DNA from: Desulfobulbaceae bacterium | GTDB taxonomy: Bacteria; Bacteroidota; Ignavibacteria; Kapaibacteriales; UBA2268 | DNA length: 64,000 nt | Assembly: GCA_018335795.1 (NCBI GenBank) | Contig: JAGXRP010000034.1 | Coordinates: 1-64,000 of the forward strand | Direction: 5' to 3' | The notes under the pieces: model-generated | What the model saw: the letters and a program-made list of their open reading frames with translations, nothing else | Databases searched by the model: none | What the model was told of the DNA's origin: nothing | Shown here: piece by piece, positions 1 through 8,838 of the stretch | Position numbering within the stretch: position 1 is the first letter of the stretch | Layout: the number at the start of each line of letters is the position of its first letter | Position numbers and translations under genes: made by a program

Positions 1-3000
1 CAAATCACAATACTCCGCACAGAGCCGAGATTGTCGGTGATATGTACCTCCTTCGTCGTGCCGTCCGCTTGGAACTGCAATTCACCACCGGCAGAATAAT
101 ATTTGAAAGGTGAAATATACACCCGTCGCCCGGCATCAGTCTTGTTTTCGTTCGGCTCTGTCGTTGTCGCCGTCTGCAATCCCTTGTAAAGCACGTAAAG
201 TTCGCCAGCAACTCCCGAGAGCGAGTATTCCCACAAGTGAGCGTAATCATCTCCGTTGTCGTCCGTGCCGTCTCCATGTGGGGAGATAAGCAATCGCTTT
301 TGTTCACGAGTATCAAAAGCACCCTTGCGATACTGCCAGAGCCACTTTTGTGGGTCATAGCTTGGTAGATTCTGACCTGTGTATTCAACATCTAAATATT
401 GATCGGCAATGTTGTGTTTAGTGAATCGCTTAGGCACAGTCGAGTTGGCATATTCCCATTCTTCATGGTTAGTCATTAACTGACCGTCAAATTTTTTGAT
501 TTCAGTGACTGCACCGAAGGTGTTGTATGTGAATACAGTTTTATCAGTTCCCTTAGTTACTTCATGTAGCCTGTTCTGGTCTTGGAAGTAAGTGTATGCG
601 TAAGTATCCGTACCGACCACTACAGAGGTTCGATTTCCGAGTCTATCATAATTATATGTTTCAATCGGGTCTGCCACACTATTTTTCCATACAGTCAATC
701 TATTCAAATTGTCATACGTATATTGATAGCTTTTAGTTGATTGCCCATTTTGGGTGGAGGTTTGATTTGTGATATTCCCACTTTCATTTCTCTGCAATTG
801 TTGTGCAAAAATAATATCAGATAAACCCTTTTTGGCAACTATGTCTGTAACCCAGTTTCTTTCATCGTAAACAAACAATTTTATCAAATCAGCACCGGGA
901 TATTTTACAGTGTCTATGTTATTTCGTTTGTCGTAACTATAAACAATTTCAGGATTTTCAGATTGAGGTTTAGGTAGAGGAGTTGGAAATACCACATCCT
1001 CATATTTCACAGAATCAATATTTGGACCAGAAGCTACAAATCCTGAGCCCGGAGGTCCAACTTTAGAATATACTTTCCAAGTTCTGCCATTATCATCGTA
1101 AACATACCAAGTAGTGAATTGTCTAATAGCATCTACAACATTAACAGAATTCACTTTATTCATAGAATTATAAGTATAATGAATGACATCAAAACCAATA
1201 TTTTCAGTCCATCTAATAATCGCTTCGACTCTGCCACGAGCGTCATAACTAAAGAAGACATAGTGAAACGGCTCGGAAGCTTCATCTCTATAAGCCACAG
1301 CTGCTTTACGTCCTTTCAGATTATTTAAAACTCCTTTTGGAGCTAATCTGTTGATAGCTTCATGACTCGGCATATTTTCCCAAATATGACCAACTTTTGT
1401 TGGTAATTCTTCATGATGAACCACCACTTTCACAAATTCGGGAAATTGTGAAATATCTTCAAAATTTGATGTACTAGCGGTTTCAGGCATACCTATCAAG
1501 CTGTAATAGTTTGCACTATGCATAAAATATTTCCCGGAAATACCTTCAAAAAGATCCGTCATTGAAGGTGAAGCAAGATTTGCTAAATAGTTATCTTGTC
1601 TAATCTTGTTATATGCGAAGAATGCCAGATTATTAGTATCAGGCAATATACTATTGACATTACCACCATTCTTTTGCCATATTGTTGGGTTCGATGTGTA
1701 TAAGAAGTTTCCATGATTAGGAATATTCAAATTATCGGGGGTCAATCCTTGAAAATTCAATTCTGGAATTTTAGCTTCACCAACGATGACACTTCTACCC
1801 AAATCATCATATTGATAGAAACTAAATTTATCATCGACCGATTGTTCATCATTTTGACTGAATCTTAAATTTCCTGTGATGTCATGTTTATATCGCATAG
1901 AACCTAAATCAGTCTGTACTTTTTCAATAATTCTGCCATAATCATCATGTTCATAAGTTGTTTCTTGACCATCAGGATTTATAATTTTTATAAGTCTTCC
2001 TATATCATCATAGACGTAGTCCGTTGTTATTTCTTCATCATCTAAATCAACAACAATTCGTCTCATTCTACCCAAGGCATCACTATACTTGGCTGTACGT
2101 ACGCCTAATTCGTTAGTTGAAATAGCAACAAAACAAACACCAAAATAGTCTTCATCACTTATTCCGAGTATGTCATATGGAGAACCAAAATCATAAGAAT
2201 AATTGATTGTACTGTTATCTGCAAAAGTTACTTTTTTTAAAGCTCCATCTTCATATAATTCACTAACGGTTTTATTTCCAAGTTGGTCATAATTTTCTTG
2301 CTGTAAATATCCTGTTTTACTTCTTATAGAATCTATCCTTTGGAAAGCTATGGGTGAACCAATAGGGAATTTTTGAGAAATGTATCCGTTAGTATAGTAA
2401 TGACTTGATGTTGCTGTATATCTACCGGCTAATTCATTATAGGTTTTTTCGAAATTGTCATTGTAAGTATTTGGATACCTTTTATTAGGAAAGTCATAAG
2501 TACTAATGACTTTATCATCTACTTTACTAAACGCATGGAATACCCTTCCTTTTTCATCATAAATATATTTGAAAGTGTAATCATCTTCATCATTTGTAGA
2601 TTTGTCATATTCAACTTCCAAACATGGAGAATAATCTGAACCATCAAGATTGGGAAAGCGAATATCGCCACCATTGCGGTTATTTGAAGTTATTGTAATA
2701 GTGATAGGAGTATTTGCATCAATGAAAAGGCTCTTAATAGAAGTTAGGTCAATGTAAACTACCGGGAAAATATATTGACTTGGTTCTTCATCACACGCAT
2801 TATCTAAAACGCTAATTGGATGACAACCAGCAATAATATTAGTTTCGTATATTGATTCTCCTACATTTACATTAATACTAACGCATTCATTCCTATAATC
2901 TCTTAGCATTAATTTTAAGTTGACGGATTCAATATCGTAATCTTGATGGAATGAATCGTATTGACTTGGTTCGTAAACAAGTTGTAAAGATTTCTCAGAA

Positions 3001-6000
3001 ACTTTATAGTTTTGCTGAAAAGTCAAACTATCAGATGTTGTAACGGACATTAGTTTTGTCGTATTGCCTATATGAAGGTTTTTGAATGTTTCGGTTATAA
3101 CTGGTTGGGTGGAGTATTGTTGATAACCACCTGAAGCTCCTATATGAGTTGTGACGTGAGTAATTTTTTCAGTTAGATAGGATTTCGTTATAGGTACACA
3201 ATCAATTTCCCTAAGAGTATGTGGCTCTCCTTGCTTAGAATTAGAGGGGAAATCGTAAGGGTGACGTTCTAATATTTTCCTTCCAACATTATCGAACAAA
3301 GTTTGGAAATACCACCCATTGTGGTCAATAACTCCGGTTATTTGACCATAGTTATTCTTATCGTAAACGGTTCTGAGAGTATCAGTGACAAGTTCAATTT
3401 CGTTATCAATAATCTTGTATTTACGTAAATAGTTCTCGGTTGCTATTGGTGCTTCAAATTGATAATACTGTTGTGTCAAAGATTTGTAATCAACATTTTG
3501 ATTGTTCTTCATTATCTTGCCCAGAAATGGAGTTTGGTCGCTTATATTAGGTAAATCGTTATATCTGTAAATTGTTCTTGACTTTTTATCAAAAATTCCC
3601 TTTACTTCATTCAACATATTTCGTTCCCAGCCACCTTCGTAAGCATATTCTTTGCTGAGAATGTAATTGCCATTTTTAACTTTATGATACGATTCTTTAA
3701 TTGAGCCTCGTCTATATTCAGGTTCTGTTGGACCTTCTTCAAAATCTTCATGATAGACATTTTTTACAGCAGAAATGATTACATCGTTTTTGTCAAAATT
3801 GATTACTTCCGTTTGCAAACCAATAATATGCGGCACATTAATAGTCTTTTCTACATAAGAAGTCGGCATCGTGATATTCGCATAAGACAACCCAAAATGG
3901 AAATTTTTCATTGTGTTGAAATCACTTGTCGTTTTATCATAATTTGCTTCATAACGGTATATGTCAACATCATAGAGAAAATTTAGATTCAGGTAATTGA
4001 TTTCGGTCTTCACCAATAGATCTGCATTGTCAAAACCATTGTCATATTCAGCATCGGGTCTGTAATCTCGAATAATTTTCTTATAAACTGCCCAATCATA
4101 TGCTTGTTCAACTTTTAGGTCTAGAGAATGTGTACCTTTACCATCCATGGTAGCTAAATCACCATCAAAATTCCCCATTTCTTCAAATTCATATTCGTAT
4201 GTCGTTTGTCTAAGTGTAAATTCAGGCGAAGAACCCTTTTGTATTTTGGTTTCTTCTCGAATTGGATACCAATAGCAACGTCTCCATACTCTTATTAAAC
4301 CTTCGCCAATTTCGTTTTTATATAGCGTTTTTGTAGTAACAATTTCATCACCAGAAATTGTTTTAACCATAAATGGTTGAGTAAAGTGTAAGGGAGGAGA
4401 AAAATAATCCTGTTGTATGTTCTTTCGAATTGGATTTATTGTATCCTGACTGAAGTAAAAATGTGTTTCAGTTGTTTCCCCAGAATTAAGATTTATTTGA
4501 GTAATTTCTGATTTCCTAAATATATTGACATCATTTCCAAATAAATCAACACTAGTCGAAGGGCTTGAAATATTGTAAGATTTATAAAATCGCCCCCCAT
4601 AAGTATTTTCATATACTTCATTAACAACGTTGAACTGGTCCGGGTCAAGACCACCCTCGCTATCAAAAGAATACTTTTTAGCTGCGATTCCTTCGTCTTC
4701 TTTATAAACGAATTTGATATTCTTTGTCGCAAGGGTATCTGGTGTGCCTGAAGTATTAGTTGGTTCTATAAATATCTGCTTCAAGCGATAATTGTATAAT
4801 CGCAGATTAGTTTCACCTAGATTATACCCATTAGGTATATCTGTTAATTTGTAAAATTTGTTTTCATAATCAAATTGAATTCTTCTTTTTTCGGGGTCTA
4901 AAATTTCTGTTACATAATAATTACCTCTTGCAAGATCTTCATCATCAAAAATACCACCGTACACACGTTCTAATTCCAAACCTAAACTATTCCTTATTTC
5001 GTATGTATTAAAACCATAATTATTCTTTTTGGCATCCATGGAACCCTTTTGAATATTTCCAAGTGCTTTCATATTAATAAACCAATCAGTATCAGAATAA
5101 TTCTCCCATGGTAAATGATGTGTCATATTTCGTTGTTCAATTGCTAAAGTATAATCTTTTCCAAATGAAGAAATTATAATTTCGGAATTTGAATAACTGA
5201 TTAAGTGATTTGCAAATTCTATTACATTAGCTCTCCCTCTCAATATTTCAAACGGTGCATCATTGGATTGGTTATGGTTATCCCGCTTGAAAGTTGTCAA
5301 ATTCCTTTGTGATGAATTCAGTTCCTCAAGATAGAATATTGTTGCTTTAGGAATTTTGCCACAGTTCTCAATACATTCTACTTCCTCACCTAAGAAGTCT
5401 TTTGTGCCCTTCCTTTGAGAATCTTCTCTTAAGCCAAAAGGGGCAACATATTCTCTAAAAACATATTCAAGACCATCCCCAGGGTAATACTTTACGATTC
5501 TTGGTTTTTGTGGTAGGTTACCTTCGCCTAATATATATTGATTTCTAATATACTCTGGCCAATACTTACTATCATCATATTCAACAATAGCAAATCCATT
5601 TGTATTTACAGAATTGTCATAATAAAGTCCAGTATAAGTTGCAACATCATTTGCTCCCTTATTAAAAGAAGCGTTTCTTAACTCAAGAAGACTACCATCT
5701 TCCCTTAAAATCTTAATAAAGTCCTGAAAATGTATATTGTCGGGAGTTTCCACATTATTACAAACATTATATCCTTCTAAAATCCAAAGTAATTGTGATT
5801 CGTTTGGTAGATATATATTTTGATTCTGATTTACAATATCCCATTCATGTCTGCATGGTTCGTCTACGGCTACTGAAATACAACGACCAATATCATTAAA
5901 ATCGTTACCGTTAAAACCTATAATACTCATTCCTTTATAATATGAATGGAATCTGTTTGTTTTATATAAGGCTTGAATTACAAATCCGTTGACGCTTATA

Positions 6001-6290
6001 ACCCAAGTTGGTGTTGATTTCGTAAGTTTTATCCACCCGTCGTTACCTACAGAATCTATTATGTGCCTTAAATAAGCCACATAAGTAGCATTACTAACAT
6101 AATTGACATCTACTTTTATTGGATAACCATCAATTGTAGTATTAGATATTGGATAGGTATATGACATAAAGCCATTGATTGGTGACACATCGTAACTTCC
6201 ATCATTCACTTGTGATAATTGAGCAAATAAGGTATGATTATACAAAATACCAAATGTAAAACTACAAAGCATTATTAGTATGTTTTTCAT
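1..6290 (-). CDS. Sec-exported YD-repeat (RHS/WapA-like) protein, C-terminus beyond left edge
   Basis: One frame stays open on the minus strand from an ATG at 6290 to the window edge, giving at least 2096 residues. The start follows AAGGTG at a good ribosome-binding distance, 9 nt after the stop of the T9SS cargo gene upstream, so the two are probably one operon. Residues 1-24 look like a Sec signal peptide ending in LFAQ. The first two thirds are beta-rich with no family I recognise. From about residue 1400, RHS/YD repeats are clear (YDDIGRLIK, YEHDDYGR, YDNLNRLTVW, YDRLGNRTSV), and the last visible part has ITDNLGSVRS, which matches the conserved RHS-core motif (DxLGnvR). In RHS proteins this motif lies just before the variable, often toxic C-terminal tip, so the tip and any immunity gene would lie left of the window. 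Known relatives are polymorphic toxins or surface adhesins; which this is cannot be seen here. Confidence 0.88.
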   Translation of the reverse strand, partial: MKNILIMLCSFTFGILYNHTLFAQLSQVNDGSYDVSPINGFMSYTYPISNTTIDGYPIKVDVNYVSNATYVAYLRHIIDSVGNDGWIKLTKSTPTWVISVNGFVIQALYKTNRFHSYYKGMSIIGFNGNDFNDIGRCISVAVDEPCRHEWDIVNQNQNIYLPNESQLLWILEGYNVCNNVETPDNIHFQDFIKILREDGSLLELRNASFNKGANDVATYTGLYYDNSVNTNGFAIVEYDDSKYWPEYIRNQYILGEGNLPQKPRIVKYYPGDGLEYVFREYVAPFGLREDSQRKGTKDFLGEEVECIENCGKIPKATIFYLEELNSSQRNLTTFKRDNHNQSNDAPFEILRGRANVIEFANHLISYSNSEIIISSFGKDYTLAIEQRNMTHHLPWENYSDTDWFINMKALGNIQKGSMDAKKNNYGFNTYEIRNSLGLELERVYGGIFDDEDLARGNYYVTEILDPEKRRIQFDYENKFYKLTDIPNGYNLGETNLRLYNYRLKQIFIEPTNTSGTPDTLATKNIKFVYKEDEGIAAKKYSFDSEGGLDPDQFNVVNEVYENTYGGRFYKSYNISSPSTSVDLFGNDVNIFRKSEITQINLNSGETTETHFYFSQDTINPIRKNIQQDYFSPPLHFTQPFMVKTISGDEIVTTKTLYKNEIGEGLIRVWRRCYWYPIREETKIQKGSSPEFTLRQTTYEYEFEEMGNFDGDLATMDGKGTHSLDLKVEQAYDWAVYKKIIRDYRPDAEYDNGFDNADLLVKTEINYLNLNFLYDVDIYRYEANYDKTTSDFNTMKNFHFGLSYANITMPTSYVEKTINVPHIIGLQTEVINFDKNDVIISAVKNVYHEDFEEGPTEPEYRRGSIKESYHKVKNGNYILSKEYAYEGGWERNMLNEVKGIFDKKSRTIYRYNDLPNISDQTPFLGKIMKNNQNVDYKSLTQQYYQFEAPIATENYLRKYKIIDNEIELVTDTLRTVYDKNNYGQITGVIDHNGWYFQTLFDNVGRKILERHPYDFPSNSKQGEPHTLREIDCVPITKSYLTEKITHVTTHIGASGGYQQYSTQPVITETFKNLHIGNTTKLMSVTTSDSLTFQQNYKVSEKSLQLVYEPSQYDSFHQDYDIESVNLKLMLRDYRNECVSINVNVGESIYETNIIAGCHPISVLDNACDEEPSQYIFPVVYIDLTSIKSLFIDANTPITITITSNNRNGGDIRFPNLDGSDYSPCLEVEYDKSTNDEDDYTFKYIYDEKGRVFHAFSKVDDKVISTYDFPNKRYPNTYNDNFEKTYNELAGRYTATSSHYYTNGYISQKFPIGSPIAFQRIDSIRSKTGYLQQENYDQLGNKTVSELYEDGALKKVTFADNSTINYSYDFGSPYDILGISDEDYFGVCFVAISTNELGVRTAKYSDALGRMRRIVVDLDDEEITTDYVYDDIGRLIKIINPDGQETTYEHDDYGRIIEKVQTDLGSMRYKHDITGNLRFSQNDEQSVDDKFSFYQYDDLGRSVIVGEAKIPELNFQGLTPDNLNIPNHGNFLYTSNPTIWQKNGGNVNSILPDTNNLAFFAYNKIRQDNYLANLASPSMTDLFEGISGKYFMHSANYYSLIGMPETASTSNFEDISQFPEFVKVVVHHEELPTKVGHIWENMPSHEAINRLAPKGVLNNLKGRKAAVAYRDEASEPFHYVFFSYDARGRVEAIIRWTENIGFDVIHYTYNSMNKVNSVNVVDAIRQFTTWYVYDDNGRTWKVYSKVGPPGSGFVASGPNIDSVKYEDVVFPTPLPKPQSENPEIVYSYDKRNNIDTVKYPGADLIKLFVYDERNWVTDIVAKKGLSDIIFAQQLQRNESGNITNQTSTQNGQSTKSYQYTYDNLNRLTVWKNSVADPIETYNYDRLGNRTSVVVGTDTYAYTYFQDQNRLHEVTKGTDKTVFTYNTFGAVTEIKKFDGQLMTNHEEWEYANSTVPKRFTKHNIADQYLDVEYTGQNLPSYDPQKWLWQYRKGAFDTREQKRLLISPHGDGTDDNGDDYAHLWEYSLSGVAGELYVLYKGLQTATTTEPNENKTDAGRRVYISPFKYYSAGGELQFQADGTTKEVHITDNLGSVRSIVI

Positions 6291-6299
6291 GTTTGCACC

Positions 6300-7187
6300 T
6301 TATTTACTAATGATAAATTTTTGACTGTAAATAGTGATACCTTCTTGTTCTACCATCAAGAGATATACACCGGTTGCAATATTGTTAGGTTGAATTGAGT
6401 ACTGTTGATTATCCGAATCAACATTAATCATTTGTGTATGAACAGTCAAACCGCTTAGATTAACAATCCTTAATAAGTACTTCCCTTTATCTAAACCTGT
6501 AAGTAGAAGATTGATGTTGTTATCAGTAGGAATAGGAAATAATTTTGCTGAAATATGAAATTTATGTTCGCAATTGACACAAGCATGTTTCCCGGGTGGC
6601 GGAGGTAACAATTCATCGTAAAGCTTGGGCATTTCATAAAATGAACGATGACTTTCTCCTCTCAATGTACATTTTACGAAGTCTTGACCATGCGTTAAAT
6701 GTCTTGCTTTGAACGGAAAAATTTGTTGCTGTGCAATATAAGTTAAATTAATTTCAGGTATTGTATCTAATCCACATTGTCCAAAAATAAGTATTGTTAC
6801 GGCTGTATCTTTATAAGTATTCGTATCAATTGGTATCTTACCTGAAATTATAAAAATCATATCAATGATTGTGTCTTGGTTAAATTTGCTAACCATATAG
6901 TTTATCCTCAATTTCTCCCAATTTGGATAAATGAATCTAGTTGTATCAACTTTTGGATAAAGCAAGGGGTCAATATGAATCGTTGAATCCTCCCCCCAAA
7001 TTATCATTGATGGGAAGAATTTAATAGGGTTATTCCCAAAACCTATAAGAGTATCCTGACTCATATCGTCATTATAATCTTCTACATCCAAGATTACTTT
7101 GTAGTTATACAAACTATCATTTGCTTTGGAGTCTATCGTGATGAAGAATAAGCAAATGCAAATTAGTAGTTGAAAATTTTTACTCAT
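6300..7187 (-). CDS. secreted protein of unknown function with T9SS type A sorting domain
   Basis: A 295-residue product. I chose the ATG at 7187 over a TTG 12 nt upstream because GAGG sits 6 nt before it. Residues 1-22 form a signal peptide (SKNFQLLICICLFFITIDSKA). The middle has no recognised domain; a CVNCEH cluster lies near residue 205. The last ~75 residues read as a T9SS sorting domain: FPIPTDNNINL, then KGKYLLRIVNLSGLTV, then IATGVYLLMVEQ and a basic end KFIISK. Family knowledge says such tails send proteins through the outer membrane by the Por system, often to the cell surface. It lies 9 nt upstream of the YD-repeat gene on the same strand, so it may be a partner or surface companion of that protein. 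Function is otherwise unknown. Confidence 0.85.
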   Translation of the reverse strand: MSKNFQLLICICLFFITIDSKANDSLYNYKVILDVEDYNDDMSQDTLIGFGNNPIKFFPSMIIWGEDSTIHIDPLLYPKVDTTRFIYPNWEKLRINYMVSKFNQDTIIDMIFIISGKIPIDTNTYKDTAVTILIFGQCGLDTIPEINLTYIAQQQIFPFKARHLTHGQDFVKCTLRGESHRSFYEMPKLYDELLPPPPGKHACVNCEHKFHISAKLFPIPTDNNINLLLTGLDKGKYLLRIVNLSGLTVHTQMINVDSDNQQYSIQPNNIATGVYLLMVEQEGITIYSQKFIISK

Positions 7188-7257
7188 ACAAAACCTCAAA
7201 ATTTATGATAATGAAAAAGTTTTCCTCTTTGATTTTAATCATATTTCAATTATAAAG

Positions 7258-7698
7258 TCATTTATCAAAATATATCTTAAGCACTTTTACTGCTTCATCA
7301 TTGTAATAATATCGTCTATGAAATCGGTCATAATGTTTATTTTCAATCAGAATAGGGGGGTATTCGTACTCTACTTTTTTGTAAGTTTTCTTTGCCCCAC
7401 GCCTTAGTTGTTCCAGTCTCTCATTTGACACTCCAAACATTTCCGATAGTTCTTCAATCGAATACATAGGTTTGTATAAAGCACCGTTTACGATTTGCTC
7501 CCGGTCTATCGCGCCGCTTTTTAGGTCATATCGAGCAATTTTGTCTTTATCTGCAATCAGTTCAACATACAATTGCTTGTTTGAACGTTTAGAGCGTTTG
7601 ATTTGCAAATAATCGAGCAAAGCATTATAATAATCATATTCATATGCCTTGTCATATTCCTTAACACCCTTTGCATTGACTACTCTTACAGCAAACAA
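7258..7698 (-). CDS. small HTH-containing protein of unknown function
   Basis: A 146-residue protein that appears to start at TTG (7698), since no ATG lies near and AGGAAAGGAA precedes the TTG. I recognise no full-length family. The segment MYSIEELSEMFGVSNERLEQ (about residues 78-97) looks like a MerR/excisionase-type helix-turn-helix. It is followed by a basic Tyr-rich stretch (RRGAKKTYKKVEYEYPP) and then an RFHRRYYY patch. The N-terminal half is charged with many Tyr and Lys. It is divergent from the repressor-like gene at 7883, with 184 bp between them, and points towards the T9SS/YD-repeat operon. A DNA-binding regulator or excision factor of the element is a plausible role, but this is inference. 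Confidence 0.6.
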   Translation of the reverse strand: MFAVRVVNAKGVKEYDKAYEYDYYNALLDYLQIKRSKRSNKQLYVELIADKDKIARYDLKSGAIDREQIVNGALYKPMYSIEELSEMFGVSNERLEQLRRGAKKTYKKVEYEYPPILIENKHYDRFHRRYYYNDEAVKVLKIYFDK

Positions 7699-7882
7699 AT
7701 TCCTTTCCTACGTATCGTGATTTTGTCAAATATACTCATATTATTAATATAATTATATACAGTAATATCATTTAATCATATTTTTATATTATTTGTTGAT
7801 ACTTTTGTGATAAATTGTACTTTGAATATATTAAATTGCATTGTTTCAATATTGCTTTTTGTTATTTCTTTAGGACTGAATC

Positions 7883-8161
7883 ATGATTAATAGACTTTTG
7901 AACTTTATAGAAGCGAATTATACAGACTTCAACACTTATGCTGTGAAGTCCGGAATTCCTTTGTCTGACCTGAAATCTTGGTTTGATGGTGCTACCGAGC
8001 CAACATTGCAAGATTTGGTTAAAATCTACAATACAGGCTGTTCACTCGATTGGCTGTTAAGTGGTGAAAATGGAATGTACGCTTTCAACAAAGCAGGATT
8101 AACCATTTACAAAAATATTACCGAGCAGGATAATGGTTATTACCGAGCAGACTTTAATTAA
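7883..8161 (+). CDS. phage CI-repressor-like HTH protein, probably truncated by frameshift
   Basis: A 92-residue product starting at ATG (TTTAGGACTGAATC upstream). It resembles the N-terminal HTH domain of phage CI-type repressors: FNTYAVKSGIPLSDLKSWF, then EPTLQDLVKIYNTGCSLDWL and LSGENGMY. The helix pattern ending in 'SLDWLLSG' is typical of that family. The frame ends at 8161, but a 13-bp direct repeat 22 bp apart lies at its end. Removing 22 bp joins this frame directly to the next one, giving a single 310-residue protein. So this is likely the DNA-binding half of a split regulator. It sits divergent from the gene at 7258 and just upstream of the recombinase, the usual place for an element's control gene. 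Confidence 0.7.
   Translation: MINRLLNFIEANYTDFNTYAVKSGIPLSDLKSWFDGATEPTLQDLVKIYNTGCSLDWLLSGENGMYAFNKAGLTIYKNITEQDNGYYRADFN
8116..8150 (+). repeat. 22-bp partial tandem duplication that shifts reading frame
   Basis: TATTACCGAGCAG occurs at 8116-8128 and again at 8138-8150, so the unit is 22 bp (13 bp of the second copy are identical). 22 is not a multiple of 3. The first copy encodes ITEQ in the frame of the HTH gene; the second encodes ITEQ in the frame of the next gene (starting at 8133, whose ATG lies inside the repeat unit). Deleting 22 bp gives one continuous frame from 7883 to 8837. This is direct evidence for a duplication between two halves of one gene. Confidence 0.85.
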
Positions 8162-8837
8162 AATCATTGTTGGTAAACGTGCAGAAGTGGTCAGCAACTT
8201 GCTGACGCAATATGCTGAATATGGCAATATGACGGCGAACGAGAGCACGCTCACATTCGCCTACATAGGGGATGAAATAAGACAAAAAATAGATGAAATC
8301 ATTGATTTATACAACTTGTTAGGTCATCTAAAGAGCTTTACCGCTTACATGAACAATCGTTTGATGTATAACTTGGATTTCGTTAATTTGAAGAAGATAT
8401 TCGAATGTCACCATTCAAGACCATGTAAAAGACAAAGCTTCGGATGTCAATATCTCGATAGTGTTAAGCTCTATCAAAGCTCTCCGAACGGTCCGTTTTG
8501 GTTTGAATACGGACATCTGGAAAGTGCCGATGTATGGATTATTGATAAATCGCAAATCATGAAAGTATTGGAAAAAGAAATAAAGCAAAATCTGATATAC
8601 TTTTGCCCTCAGTTCTCATTAGAACACATCAAATCGGTAATTGCGAAGCTCCCTGACAAACTTACGTTAAGCAAGTATCCTGAATTGGAGCTTTACCAAC
8701 GTGACCGTGTAGCGGTGACAGGCGAACCCACAAAGTGGGAGCTACGATTCAAAAGCAATAAAGAAGAAATACTGCAGATGATGGATGTTTTAGAGCAAAA
8801 AATTATGCTACTGCAATTTATAGATAGGTTAAACTGA
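8133..8837 (+). CDS. unknown protein, probably the C-terminal half of the HTH regulator
   Basis: A 234-residue frame that overlaps the preceding HTH gene by 29 nt; its ATG lies within the 22-bp duplication. I recognise no domain. Visible features are a helical N-terminal half (RQKIDEIIDLYNLLGHLKSF), a Cys/His cluster (CHHSRPCKRQSFGCQY, about residues 91-106) that could bind metal, and a helical C-terminus. Two readings are possible: a separate gene translated by coupling, or the C-terminal domain of one 310-residue regulator interrupted by the duplication. The repeated ITEQ peptide in both frames favours the second. It ends 1 nt before the recombinase start, so the three frames form one transcription unit. 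Confidence 0.65.
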   Translation: MVITEQTLIKIIVGKRAEVVSNLLTQYAEYGNMTANESTLTFAYIGDEIRQKIDEIIDLYNLLGHLKSFTAYMNNRLMYNLDFVNLKKIFECHHSRPCKRQSFGCQYLDSVKLYQSSPNGPFWFEYGHLESADVWIIDKSQIMKVLEKEIKQNLIYFCPQFSLEHIKSVIAKLPDKLTLSKYPELELYQRDRVAVTGEPTKWELRFKSNKEEILQMMDVLEQKIMLLQFIDRLN

Positions 8838-8838
8838 C

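Noticed and set aside
5-391. 128-codon open frame on the minus strand at the left edge
   Set aside because: It lies within the much longer YD-repeat frame on the same strand, out of phase, and its protein shows no natural composition.
7796-7826. Possible promoter TTG-N19-TACTTTG before the HTH gene
   Set aside because: The -7 box has a base missing relative to TAnnTTTG and the -33 box is weak, so I did not list it.
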